Part shown: one piece after another, positions 54,318 through 62,419 of the stretch | How the letters are laid out: each line of letters begins with the position of its first letter | Numbering within the stretch: position 1 is the first letter of the stretch | Assembly (NCBI GenBank): GCA_964645715.1 | Contig: CAZYAO010000005.1 | Span: 66,314 to 130,313, forward strand | Source: JAUMBM01 sp964645715 | Lineage (GTDB): Bacteria; Bacteroidota; Bacteroidia; Chitinophagales; Saprospiraceae | Direction of reading: 5' to 3' | Length of the DNA: 64,000 nt | The notes under the pieces: generated by a model | Told to the model about the DNA's origin: nothing | The model's database searches: none | Seen by the model: only the letters and a program-made list of their open reading frames with translations | Made by a program: the position numbers and the translations under genes

Positions 54318-56249
54318 TTAACGGGGATTAACAACCGTCTTCAGTTGTTGCGCGAGTTCGTCGTGCATGCGTTTTATCCGCTGGTGGACCTTCAGTAGCA
54401 GCATTACCTCTTCCAATTGTTGCTGTTGCTCAGCTTCCCTTATACGACCAGTATGGTCATCTAGCATGCGCTTTAATTTTCGCAGCCTAAACCGCTTGAG
54501 CATCTGTTCGCTGTCTTCCTTCCAGTTTTGATCGGGATGCTGCTGATTAAGCACAATACCCCACTTTTTTTCCCAATTCTCACTAAATTCATTAGGTGAA
54601 TGAAGCAGGTCAACGGCCAGCTTTCGGATCTGTTCATCCTCGTGCCGAATAAAATAATCGGTATTGATATCCAGGCCTGCAGCTAGCCTACTTCGTACAT
54701 CCAGGGCCAGTTGTTGGTATAGGGGGGCATCAAACTGATCAATGACGTCATCAATATTATCGATGACAAACTGGGCCACGTTGAGTTGATTTTCTTCCTG
54801 ATACCAATGCCCGCCAAAAAGAATCAGCACCCGTGCGAGGTCGAGTTCCTGAAAAGAATGACCTGCCGGAGCTACAGGCGGGCTTACGGAAGTATTTGCA
54901 GCTGCTGCTTCCGGAGAAACGGGCAGTGGAGCATCGGTTTTTTGTAAATGCTTTTGCAGGTTGCCGGCAATAATTTTATTGACACCGGCAACAACCAACT
55001 GCTCGTCAACTTCAAATAAGGCAGCACATTCTCTGCAATACAAGGATCGTTTGATGGGTTCTGGCACACGGGCGATGCTGCCCATGATATCCTGTATGAG
55101 GGCGGCTTTTTTTACCGGATCATTCCCTGCCTCGCGCACGAGCAAGCTTGCCTTAAACAGCACAAAATCCTGTCGGTTGGCCTGAAGGTACTCTTCGGTG
55201 GCCAATTTGCCCATCTTCCGGACGAAGGAATCCGGATCCTCCCCCGCCGGCAGCACGGCTACCTTTACATTCATATCCTGCTCCAGCAGCAGATCGACGC
55301 CCCTGAGAGCCGCTTTGATGCCGGCAGCGTCGCCGTCGTAAAGCAGCGTTACCTGCGAGGTGTAGCGCTTGATGAGGCGTATTTGTTCAACCGTCAGGGC
55401 GGTGCCAGAGGAGGCTACCACGTGTTCTATGCCTGCCTGGCTCAGGGAAAGGACATCCGTATAGCCTTCGACCAATATGCAGTCGTCCTTTTTGCGGATG
55501 GCCTGGCGGGCAAAACTAAGGCCGTACAGCACCCGGCTCTTATGATAGATGGCTGTCTCCGGGCTATTGATATACTTAGGTCCCTTCGCCTCTTTTTGCA
55601 GCATACGTCCGGCGAAAGCAATGACTTTACCCGACAGGTTGTGTATGGAAAACATAACCCGCTCGCGAAAAAAATCACGGCCATTTTTCACCAGCCCCAG
55701 CTCTTCCAGTTGTGTGAGGTTGTACTGCTGTCGCACTGCTTCAGTGGCAAGTGCATCACCACTGACAGGTGCAAAACCAAGTCCGAATTTGCGAATGGTA
55801 TCCTCCGTGAAACCTCGTTCACGAAAGTAACTGAGTCCTACCGACCGACCCCGGTCGGTTTGCAGCAATTGGTGCTGAAAAAAATCAGCAGCAAACTGAT
55901 TTACAATAAAAAGGCTTTCTTCGGCCTGTGCAGCCTGCAGCGCTTCAGCGCTGGGCTGCACTTCTTCAATGGCTATGTTGTATTTGCGGGCAATCCAGCG
56001 TAGCGCTTCGGTAAAGGACAGCTGCTCATGCTCCATAAGAAAAGCAGCCGGGTCGCCTCCTTTGCTGCAGCCAAAGCACTTGAAAATATTGCGCGCAGGG
56101 TTTACATAGAATGAGGGAGATTTTTCATTGTGAAAAGGGCACAGACCTGTAAGGCTGGTGCCCCGGCGGCGCAGATGCACGAAGTCGCCCACAATATCTT
56201 CGATACGTGCGGCTTCGAGAATTTCGCGCTTACTTTTTTCTGTTATCAT
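54318..56249 (-). CDS. dnaG: DNA primase
   Basis: DnaG makes RNA primers at the replication fork. The 643-residue protein has the N-terminal CHC2 zinc ribbon (Cys37, His40, Cys58, Cys61 in LCPFHNEKSPSFYV and KCFGCSKGGD), the Toprim core with ILVEGYTDVLSLSQAG and TLLYDGDAAGIKAALRG, and a helical C-terminal domain for the helicase. It starts 23 bases after the YbbR gene and is probably in the same operon. Confidence 0.97.
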   Translation of the reverse strand: MITEKSKREILEAARIEDIVGDFVHLRRRGTSLTGLCPFHNEKSPSFYVNPARNIFKCFGCSKGGDPAAFLMEHEQLSFTEALRWIARKYNIAIEEVQPSAEALQAAQAEESLFIVNQFAADFFQHQLLQTDRGRSVGLSYFRERGFTEDTIRKFGLGFAPVSGDALATEAVRQQYNLTQLEELGLVKNGRDFFRERVMFSIHNLSGKVIAFAGRMLQKEAKGPKYINSPETAIYHKSRVLYGLSFARQAIRKKDDCILVEGYTDVLSLSQAGIEHVVASSGTALTVEQIRLIKRYTSQVTLLYDGDAAGIKAALRGVDLLLEQDMNVKVAVLPAGEDPDSFVRKMGKLATEEYLQANRQDFVLFKASLLVREAGNDPVKKAALIQDIMGSIARVPEPIKRSLYCRECAALFEVDEQLVVAGVNKIIAGNLQKHLQKTDAPLPVSPEAAAANTSVSPPVAPAGHSFQELDLARVLILFGGHWYQEENQLNVAQFVIDNIDDVIDQFDAPLYQQLALDVRSRLAAGLDINTDYFIRHEDEQIRKLAVDLLHSPNEFSENWEKKWGIVLNQQHPDQNWKEDSEQMLKRFRLRKLKRMLDDHTGRIREAEQQQQLEEVMLLLKVHQRIKRMHDELAQQLKTVVNPR

Positions 56250-56272
56250 GCAGAGTCCTCCCTTGTGACAGC

Positions 56273-57411
56273 CTATTCATTGGATATAAACAAAAATTCT
56301 ACCGAACGGTTGCTGAGCCGCACATGCTCAACTCCTTCAGGTACAGTGGCAATAATAATAGGCGCTGTATGCTGCCTGTTGTTCATTTTGGCATCCTGTA
56401 AGTCTACCAGCAGCACAAAATCATCAACGGTTATAGAATCATACACGCTGATGCCTACCGTACAACTAGCTTTCACCTGGCGGGGAAAGTAGCGAAGGCT
56501 GTCAGCGGCTGCATTGATGATTTTCACCGGGATAAAAAGTTCTTTAGTGGTAAGTGCTTCTACCTTTACATCGACGACTACCCTGCTGACAGAGAACGAA
56601 ACAGTGGGCAGGGGGCTGCGCAGGCTCACAGAATCCGAGAAAGACTCCCTGCAGTCTGACCAACGGCGATTCTCCAGCGGCCATTCCTCAAGGGAATCCA
56701 CAACCGAAGACGGACCAGTGATGCGGACCTGACGCGGAGTGAGCTTTATAGGTTTGATAATCCTGAACCCTTTGGCGGGTGCTGCCACCAGATTGGCGAT
56801 AGATAACGGGATTACCTTACTCGTCTTGTTGTCAAGTTGGAGTGAGAGCGTAGGATACTCTACGGCAGCAATACTTATGCCTGAATGATGCAGGCTGGTC
56901 TCGAGCCGGGTGCGGATTGTTTGTGATGAAATAAGGGTGGAGGGGCCGGTGTGTACAGGCATGGAAAATTNNNNNNNNNNNNNNNNNNNNNNNNNNNNNN
57001 NNNNNNNNNNNNNNNNNNNNNNNNNNNNNNNNNNNNNNNNNNNNNNNNNNNNNNNNNNNNNNNNNNNNNNATTGTTTGTGATGAAATAAGGGTGGAGGGG
57101 CCGGTGTGTACAGGCATGGAAAATTGCAGGTTGTTGTACAACCGACCATTCCGCAACAACGTCCACCCATTGGCTTGCAGTGTTGCCGATGCCTGCGCGG
57201 GAGCGCTGACGGACAGAACTTTATTGGCCGGAAGATCATAGACTATGCGCACAGGCACCACGATCGTGTACACCTGAGACATTTTTGTCATCAGCCAAAA
57301 AAAGAGAGCAATGGCCAGACAAACTGCCACGACCATTTGATCTCTCTTTTTTCGTTTATTCGCCTGATGATCTTTCCGGCTCATTGCCTCTATAGGCTTT
57401 TTCCAGTGCAT
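56273..57411 (-). CDS. YbbR-like domain protein, broken by a scaffold gap
   Basis: Proteins with YbbR repeats are membrane-anchored and in Firmicutes (CdaR) regulate c-di-AMP synthase. The N-terminal part has a basic start (KRKKRDQM) and one membrane segment (VVAVCLAIALFFWLMTKM). The C-terminal part has YbbR-type strands such as VRITGPSSVVDSLEEWPL. The sequence as given has 100 Ns plus a repeated 55 bases in the middle. Removing those 155 bases joins both halves in frame and gives 327 residues from ATG 57411 (318 from ATG 57384). As written, the gene appears frameshifted, but I think it is intact. Confidence 0.85.
56916..56970. repeat. 55-base overlap, copy left of the gap
   Basis: The bases up to the first N are identical to 57071-57125. 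This is probably one sequence seen at both contig ends. Confidence 0.95.
56971..57070. other. 100-N scaffold gap
   Basis: Exactly 100 Ns mark a join of unknown size. The identical flanks suggest the true gap is negative (overlapping contigs). Confidence 0.98.
57071..57125. repeat. 55-base overlap, copy right of the gap
   Basis: All 55 bases match 56916-56970, a length that fits a k-mer overlap from assembly. Confidence 0.95.
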
Positions 57412-57438
57412 AGATCATGGGCTTTTCCAGTACAGCAT

Positions 57439-57804
57439 TTACTTGTCCGAAGAAAGCGCCTTGGATCCTCCGTCTGAGGATTTTTCACCCTGATTAGCCT
57501 TTTCCAGGGCATCGGTCATTTGCTTGGAGACAGCACCCTTGGAAAAGCGCATATAGACTTGTTTGTCAACTTCGAGCGTGACTATCTCGCCTTCAATCTT
57601 GTTGATCCGACCAATGATGCCGCTGGAGGTTACTACCTCATCTCCCTTTTTCAGACCGTCTATGAACTGGCGCTGTTCCCGCTGTTGTTTGCTCTGCGGG
57701 CGGATGATGAAAAACCAAAAAATGAGAATCATGATGCCAAACATGATGAGGGAAGACATTCCTCCGCCTGGTTCGGCCTGTAATAACAGATAGGTAGAAA
57801 GCAT
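57439..57804 (-). CDS. yajC: Preprotein translocase subunit YajC
   Basis: YajC is a small membrane partner of SecDF. The 121-residue protein has one membrane segment (about 16-36, SLIMFGIMILIFWFFIIRP) followed by the family motif RPQSKQQREQRQFIDGLKKG and DEVVTSSGIIGRINKIEGE. The C-terminal tail is charged and low in complexity. The order DUF1573-yajC-YbbR is common in Bacteroidota. Confidence 0.96.
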   Translation of the reverse strand: MLSTYLLLQAEPGGGMSSLIMFGIMILIFWFFIIRPQSKQQREQRQFIDGLKKGDEVVTSSGIIGRINKIEGEIVTLEVDKQVYMRFSKGAVSKQMTDALEKANQGEKSSDGGSKALSSDK

Positions 57805-57830
57805 ATTCGTAGTGATTGATGAAAAATAGA

Positions 57831-58337
57831 TTATTTGCCGGGCGAAGGATCTACTTCCGCACGAATGAATACCTGTGTCTGTGCCGGGAAAGTATTGGCA
57901 GTGATGGTAACAGGCTTCTGCTGTTTGCCGGGTTTGTTGTTGGTATCAAATTTTACGAGAATTTCGCCTTTTCCGCCAGGGGGTATCGGGCTGCGGGGCC
58001 AGTCAGGAACGGTACAACCGCAGGTAGAGCGCGCATCGCCGATCAACAGCGGGATGTTTCCCGTATTGGTGAAGGTAAACGAATGGCTCAGCACGGCACC
58101 TTCGTCTACGGGACCAAAATCGTGCGATGGCTGGTCAAAGCTTATGCGTGCGAGCTGGTTGGTATCAATGGAACCATCGCCGGAAACGGGGTTGCGCACA
58201 AGATCCGCATTGGATACCTGCCCGTCAACGCGTGCAGCTTTGTCACTGCCGCCAACGCTGCCGTTAGTAGCCGTGGGCTGGCAGGCAGTCAGCAGACTGA
58301 TGCAGGCGAGTGTTGCGTAAAAAAGTCGTAGAATCAT
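57831..58337 (-). CDS. DUF1573 lipoprotein
   Basis: With ATG 58335-58337 the product has 168 residues, begins with a lipoprotein signal (ISLLTAC, Cys19) and has one DUF1573 domain, recognisable from ISFDQPSHDFGPVDEGAVLSHSF (in parts: SHDFGPVDEGAVLSHSF), TGNIPLLIGDARSTCGCTVP and GEILVKFDTNNKPGKQQK. The domain is an Ig-like, ASPM/Hydin-type fold, common in Bacteroidota but of unknown function. It heads the likely operon DUF1573-yajC-YbbR-dnaG. Confidence 0.9.
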   Translation of the reverse strand: MILRLFYATLACISLLTACQPTATNGSVGGSDKAARVDGQVSNADLVRNPVSGDGSIDTNQLARISFDQPSHDFGPVDEGAVLSHSFTFTNTGNIPLLIGDARSTCGCTVPDWPRSPIPPGGKGEILVKFDTNNKPGKQQKPVTITANTFPAQTQVFIRAEVDPSPGK

Positions 58338-58400
58338 GATTTCGAGAAACTGAAGAGGAGGCTTTCCCGACCAGAAACGGGCTCCTAAATGATATTGGTG

Positions 58401-58433
58401 CAAAAATACAGTATTTTTGCTGCTTACAACAAA
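58401..58433 (-). promoter_or_regulatory. Promoter of the DUF1573-yajC-YbbR-dnaG operon
   Basis: The minus strand has TTTG (58433-58430), 21 bases, then TATTTTTG (58408-58401), about 65 bases before the ATG. It lies back-to-back with the aroK -7 box. Confidence 0.65.
58412..58419 (+). promoter_or_regulatory. -7 box for aroK
   Basis: TATTTTTG is the mirror image of the minus-strand box at 58401-58408, with three bases between them. No clear -33 was seen on this side. Confidence 0.5.
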
Positions 58434-58490
58434 GAGAGTTTGGCAAATGTTGCATGCTGATTTGGCTTAGCGGTGCAAAACCCACGAATT

Positions 58491-59006
58491 ATGCGGATAT
58501 TCCTGATTGGATTTATGGCCAGCGGAAAATCATATCTGGGCAGGGAACTTGCCCGGCTTGCAGGTTTTCCTTTTCTTGATTTGGATGAACTCATCGTGCA
58601 GCTGTCGGGGCTCAGCATCACTGACTGGTTTGCGCAACACGGTGAAGAGGCCTTCCGGCAGTATGAGGCGGAGCAACTCCGATCTGTAGATGCATTTCCC
58701 GATCTCATCCTGGCCTGCGGTGGCGGTACACCCTGCTTTCATCAAAACATAGCGTGGATGAATGAGCACGGACTTACCGTTTTTTTGGAGGTACCCGCGG
58801 AACTTTTATGGCAGCGCCTGGCTGCTGCCGGCAACAGTCGGCCGTTATTGGCGGGTCTGGATCAGGGAGATCTTGAACAATATATTAAAGAGCGGCTCAG
58901 TCTACGACTCCCCTACTACAAACAGGCAGCTGTGATTTTCAGCGACAACACTCAGGATGCCGCCGCAAGGCTCTGCGAAGAGCTGCGTGCTGCTGGTGTC
59001 TTATAG
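58491..59006 (+). CDS. aroK: Shikimate kinase
   Basis: AroK phosphorylates shikimate on the way to aromatic amino acids. The 171-residue protein begins MRIFLIGFMASGKSYLGRE with its P-loop and has FLDLDELIVQ (shikimate Asp), ILACGGGTPCF and the lid Arg in NSRPLLAGL. ATG 58491 gives the normal length; a GTG 18 bases upstream is in frame but less likely. Confidence 0.95.
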   Translation: MRIFLIGFMASGKSYLGRELARLAGFPFLDLDELIVQLSGLSITDWFAQHGEEAFRQYEAEQLRSVDAFPDLILACGGGTPCFHQNIAWMNEHGLTVFLEVPAELLWQRLAAAGNSRPLLAGLDQGDLEQYIKERLSLRLPYYKQAAVIFSDNTQDAAARLCEELRAAGVL

Positions 59007-59249
59007 CCGTTGTCAAATTTTTTTTCAGCCTTTTTGCAAAAAAAATCTTGCTTTCATCAAAATGGTGAAAAGCTTGATAATACAGGTGTTAACGGTCATT
59101 TGATGGTTTTGTTTGACTGTTTTTGTTATTTGTAATTAATTGATATTCATTTATTTTAGTCATATTATTGATTATTAGACTCTTGTCTGGTGAATCAAAA
59201 AATTCAGGCTACATGCTTGCCAGAACAGTAAAGAATACCTACTTTTACA
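59007..59249. other. A/T-rich intergenic region after aroK
   Basis: No coding region or terminator with confidence was found. It carries the probable promoter for the structured RNA at its right end. Confidence 0.5.
59217..59247 (+). promoter_or_regulatory. Probable promoter of the structured RNA
   Basis: TTG (59217-59219), 20 bases, then TACTTTTA (59240-59247), one base off the -7 consensus. Transcription would start about at the first base of the RNA stem. Confidence 0.5.
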
Positions 59250-59405
59250 TCGTGAAAACGTCCTGAGGCGAAGCGCGGGTAAAATCGGTTGCGCCCTTGT
59301 TTGTTTTCTAAATTCCCCACACATTTTGTCAATACTTTTCAGTTAAAGATATTTTTTTTGGTATCAGTAGGTTTTCACGACCCCGCTTTTGCGGGGTTTT
59401 GTTTT
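59250..59405 (+). ncRNA. Candidate structured small RNA (6S-like architecture possible)
   Basis: TCGTGAAAAC (59250-59259) pairs with GTTTTCACGA (59371-59380) over 10 bp; CTGA (59263-59266) pairs with TCAG (59364-59367) across a 3x3 internal loop. A smaller hairpin (GGCG at 59267-59270 with CGCC at 59292-59295) sits inside. An intrinsic terminator follows the closing stem at once, and a promoter precedes it. A long rod closed near both ends fits 6S RNA, but I cannot confirm the class. No coding frame covers it. Confidence 0.5.
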
Positions 59406-59409
59406 TTTA
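59381..59409 (+). terminator. Intrinsic terminator of the RNA
   Basis: CCCCGC-TTTT-GCGGGG is followed by TTTTG and seven Ts, a classic terminator. It separates the RNA from lpdA. Confidence 0.85.
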
Positions 59410-59432
59410 GGCAGTATTAGCCGAGGGTTACC

Positions 59433-59440
59433 TATCTTTG
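59433..59440 (+). promoter_or_regulatory. -7 box for lpdA
   Basis: TATCTTTG lies 46 bases before the lpdA ATG and downstream of the terminator, so lpdA has its own transcript. Confidence 0.5.
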
Positions 59441-59485
59441 CGATGCGAACAGATTTCCTATTGCATAGTATAAAAAGCCAAGAGC

Positions 59486-60883
59486 ATGAAATACGATCTT
59501 ATTGTTATCGGCAGTGGACCGGGTGGCTATGTTGCAGCTATCCGCGCTTCGCAGTTGGGGATGAAGGTAGGTGTTGTGGAGCGAGAGCACCTCGGAGGTA
59601 TTTGTCTCAACTGGGGGTGTATTCCTACAAAAGCGCTGCTTAAGAGCGCGCAGGTTTTTGAATATATCAGCCATGCAGCCGACTATGGAATTACGGTTGC
59701 TAGTGCCAATGCGGATTTCGATGCTATGATTCATCGCAGCCGTTCAGTAGCCGACGGTATGAGCAAGGGCATTCAGTTTCTCTTTCGCAAAAACAAAATT
59801 GACGTTATTGACGGTCATGGTGAACTGTTGGCAGGAAAGAAGGTGCAGGTAACGGCCAAGGATGGCACTAAGCAAATATACGAGGCCGCTCACATACTGC
59901 TGGCCACAGGCGGACGGGCAAAGCAGCTCCCCAACCTGCCCATCGATGGCGAAAAAATCATCGAATACCGCAAGGCGATGAGTATGGCTAAGCAGCCAAA
60001 GCGGCTCGTGGTCGTAGGTGCCGGGGCTATCGGGACTGAATTTGCTTACTTCTATCACACGATAGGAACGGAAGTAACGGTGGTCGAATTTATGGAACAG
60101 GGACTGGTTCCCCGCGAAGATCCAGATATCTCCAAGGAGCTGGGTAAAATTTATCAGCGTAAAGGCATCAAAGTACTTGGCAATACTTCTGTCGAGTCTG
60201 TCGATACAAGCGGTAAAGAGTGTCTTGTAAAAGTGAAAAATCGCAAAACGGGTAAGGAAGAGGTAATCATTTGCGATGTGGTACTCTCCGCAGCCGGTGT
60301 TACGCCTAATACCGAGAATCTGGGTCTTGAGACTGTGGGAGTCAAAACCGATCGGGGTATGGTGCTGGTTGACGCGTTCTATCGCACGAATGTTGACGGG
60401 GTTTATGCCATTGGCGACATCGTGCCTGGGCCGGCGCTGGCTCACGTAGCAAGTGCAGAGGGTATTATCTGTGTAGAGAAAATTGCAGGTCATCATCCTG
60501 AGCCTATTGACTACAACAATATCCCCTCTTGTACGTATTGCATCCCGGAAGTTGCTTCTGTCGGCTATACCGAACAGGCAGCCAAAGAGGCCGGCTATGA
60601 AATCAAGGTGGGCAAATTTCCCTTCACCGCGTCTGGTAAAGCGAAAGCGGCTGGAGACAGCAGTGGCTTCGTAAAAGTTATCTTTGATGCCAAATATGGC
60701 GAATGGCTGGGGGCGCACATGATCGGCAGTAATGTGACGGAGATGATCGCTGAGGTCGTTGCTGCACGTAAGCTGGAAACCACCGGTATGGAGATTGTAA
60801 AGACAATCCACCCCCACCCTACTATGAGCGAAGCAATTATGGAAGCGGCTGCCGCTGCTTACGACGAAGTGATTCACTTGTAG
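59486..60883 (+). CDS. lpdA: Dihydrolipoyl dehydrogenase
   Basis: This FAD enzyme reoxidises lipoyl groups of the pyruvate and 2-oxoglutarate dehydrogenases and the glycine cleavage system. The 465-residue protein has the FAD motif DLIVIGSGPGGYVAAIRA, the redox disulfide Cys40/Cys45 in GGICLNWGCIPTKALL, the NAD motif VVVGAGAIGTEFAYFY and the C-terminal HPHPTMSEAIMEA with the catalytic His. It ends at a strong terminator (60908-60945). Confidence 0.97.
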   Translation: MKYDLIVIGSGPGGYVAAIRASQLGMKVGVVEREHLGGICLNWGCIPTKALLKSAQVFEYISHAADYGITVASANADFDAMIHRSRSVADGMSKGIQFLFRKNKIDVIDGHGELLAGKKVQVTAKDGTKQIYEAAHILLATGGRAKQLPNLPIDGEKIIEYRKAMSMAKQPKRLVVVGAGAIGTEFAYFYHTIGTEVTVVEFMEQGLVPREDPDISKELGKIYQRKGIKVLGNTSVESVDTSGKECLVKVKNRKTGKEEVIICDVVLSAAGVTPNTENLGLETVGVKTDRGMVLVDAFYRTNVDGVYAIGDIVPGPALAHVASAEGIICVEKIAGHHPEPIDYNNIPSCTYCIPEVASVGYTEQAAKEAGYEIKVGKFPFTASGKAKAAGDSSGFVKVIFDAKYGEWLGAHMIGSNVTEMIAEVVAARKLETTGMEIVKTIHPHPTMSEAIMEAAAAAYDEVIHL

Positions 60884-60907
60884 TACAGGGGTCCACACTG
60901 ATATATA

Positions 60908-60945
60908 AAAACAAAAGAGCGGCTTTCCGGCCGCTCTTTTGTTTT
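60908..60945 (+). terminator. lpdA terminator
   Basis: A 16-bp stem (60908-60923 with 60930-60945) with a 6-base loop has A- and T-rich outer arms, so it can end transcription in both directions. Confidence 0.8.
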
Positions 60946-60950
60946 GGGGT

Positions 60951-60979
60951 AAAAAAGGGCGCAGCCGTGAAGCTGCGCC
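60951..60979 (-). terminator. Leftward intrinsic terminator without a known gene
   Basis: GGCGCAGC pairs with GCTGCGCC (60958-60965 with 60972-60979). On the minus strand the stem is followed by C and six Ts; on the plus strand there is no T run. No leftward gene lies upstream. Confidence 0.6.
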
Positions 60980-61166
60980 AAAACCACCTATCTAAACTTA
61001 AACAAATCTTATTGAGATTGGATCGCACAACTTATTCCTCGTTCAGCTTACTCGCAGATAACCAGTCGCGCAATCTACATGCATAACATTGGACACCTTG
61101 TTCTGTTCAGCGAACTTGAGATTTTTTTTTGCAGGGGGTATTTGGAAGAACTAATTTGGGATAAGC

Positions 61167-61197
61167 TTGTTTTGAGAGTGGATTTATGATACTTTTG
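61167..61197 (+). promoter_or_regulatory. Promoter of the fdx operon
   Basis: TTG (61167-61169), 20 bases, then TACTTTTG (61190-61197), a full match. The leader to fdx is about 70 bases. Confidence 0.7.
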
Positions 61198-61273
61198 CGC
61201 GGCCTGAAGCAGCCCTCGAAGGATTTGTTTGTCCGCAAATTATTGCAATTAAACCTAGTGATAAGCACAAAAC

Positions 61274-61615
61274 ATGGCTACGGTTATTTTTACATTCGAA
61301 GACACTTCCATACCGTCAAAGACCATTCACAATGTTGAACAGGGACAGTCGATTTTGGAAGTGACAGAAGATCACGATGTACATCTCAACCACAATTGTG
61401 GAGGGGTGTGCGCCTGCAGTACCTGTCACGTATATGTTCTTGCGGGCGAGGATTCACTGGAGGAGATCTCAGACAAAGAGGAAGATTTTATCGATCGCGC
61501 TATCAATCCCAGACTGGAATCTCGCCTCGGCTGCCAGTGTGTTATTCTGGATGATGATGCCGAAATTCGCATAGAAATACCCGATCAGCGTCGGATTATT
61601 GGTCACGAACATTAA
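61274..61615 (+). CDS. fdx: 2Fe-2S ferredoxin (Isc/adrenodoxin type)
   Basis: The 113-residue protein has the four cluster ligands of Isc ferredoxins: Cys42, Cys48 and Cys51 in HNCGGVCACSTCHVYV, and Cys87 in SRLGCQCVI. It probably supplies electrons for Fe-S cluster assembly. iscX follows 11 bases later, as at the end of the E. coli isc operon, but iscSUA and hscBA are not here. Confidence 0.95.
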   Translation: MATVIFTFEDTSIPSKTIHNVEQGQSILEVTEDHDVHLNHNCGGVCACSTCHVYVLAGEDSLEEISDKEEDFIDRAINPRLESRLGCQCVILDDDAEIRIEIPDQRRIIGHEH

Positions 61616-61626
61616 TACTGCGTGTT

Positions 61627-61872
61627 ATGAGTTTTCAGGATATCGACAATATGCCTATTTACTGGACGGACTACGAAGACATTGCCATGAAGCTTTATGA
61701 GCGTTTTGGCGATGACTATACGGAAGCCAAAATTTATAGAACCCGTTTCACGGATCTCATCGAGTGGGTGCTGGAGATTCCCAATTTTGAAGGAAAAAGG
61801 GAAGATTGCAATGAGAGCAATCTCGAGCAAATCCAGGCTAAGTGGGTCTATGAATGGCGTGATAATCAGTAA
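61627..61872 (+). CDS. iscX: Fe-S assembly protein IscX
   Basis: The 81-residue acidic protein matches IscX: IYWTDYEDIAMKLYERFGD, RTRFTDLIEWVLEIPNF, CNESNLEQIQAKWVYEW. In E. coli IscX binds IscS and iron and tunes cluster assembly. Its position after fdx supports the call. The kdsC start is 14 bases downstream. Confidence 0.9.
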   Translation: MSFQDIDNMPIYWTDYEDIAMKLYERFGDDYTEAKIYRTRFTDLIEWVLEIPNFEGKREDCNESNLEQIQAKWVYEWRDNQ

Positions 61873-61886
61873 GTTAAATCTTTTTT

Positions 61887-62393
61887 ATGAATATGCTTGA
61901 GCGGTTTGCTGACATCTCTACTTTTTTTTTCGATGTCGATGGTGTGTTGACCAACAACATGATACTGATATTGGAAGACGGCAAACTGCTCAGGCAGATG
62001 AATGTACGCGACGGGCTTGCCATGAAAATGGCGTTGCAGCAGGGTTACCGCATCTGTATTATTACCGGTGGCCGTTCTGAGGGCGTCATTGAGCGACTGC
62101 GCGCACTTGGCATCACAGATATTCATTCGGGTATCGCCGATAAGCTGGCGGTGTATGAAGAGCTTTCAACACGCTATAATCTTGCAGATGAGGAGGTGTT
62201 GTACATGGGCGATGATCTTCCGGACTACCCGGTGATGCGGCGCGTTGGTCTGCCTGTTTGCCCTGCCGATGCTGCTCCGGAGATTGCGGAGCTATCGCAT
62301 TATGTGTCTCCGCTCCCGGGTGGTTCTGGCTGCGTCAGAGATGTTATCGAAAAAGTTATGCGTATTCAGGGCAAATGGCTGCCCGATGAATAG
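61887..62393 (+). CDS. kdsC: 3-deoxy-manno-octulosonate-8-phosphatase
   Basis: KdsC removes phosphate from Kdo-8-phosphate for lipopolysaccharide. The 168-residue HAD-family protein has the nucleophile motif FFFDVDGVLTNN (Asp16, Asp18), ICIITGGRSEGVIERL and LYMGDDLPDYPVM, and the C-terminal tail GGSGCVRDVIE that covers the neighbouring active site in the tetramer. It belongs to the fdx transcript. Confidence 0.95.
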   Translation: MNMLERFADISTFFFDVDGVLTNNMILILEDGKLLRQMNVRDGLAMKMALQQGYRICIITGGRSEGVIERLRALGITDIHSGIADKLAVYEELSTRYNLADEEVLYMGDDLPDYPVMRRVGLPVCPADAAPEIAELSHYVSPLPGGSGCVRDVIEKVMRIQGKWLPDE

Positions 62394-62419
62394 GTGCTCA
62401 CCTTTCAAGTACAGCGCTC

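Larger units (their letters stand above)
60884..61273. other. Intergenic region between lpdA and fdx
   Basis: It contains the lpdA terminator, a second terminator facing left (60951-60979), about 180 bases without any gene I could recognise on either strand, and the fdx promoter. Confidence 0.6.

Noticed and set aside
56916..57125. A genuine tandem repeat around the N run
   Set aside because: The two 55-mers are identical and abut exactly 100 Ns; an assembly overlap explains both and restores the reading frame.
59744..60898. 384-codon open frame opposite lpdA
   Set aside because: lpdA is complete and well conserved; the antisense product shows no motif.
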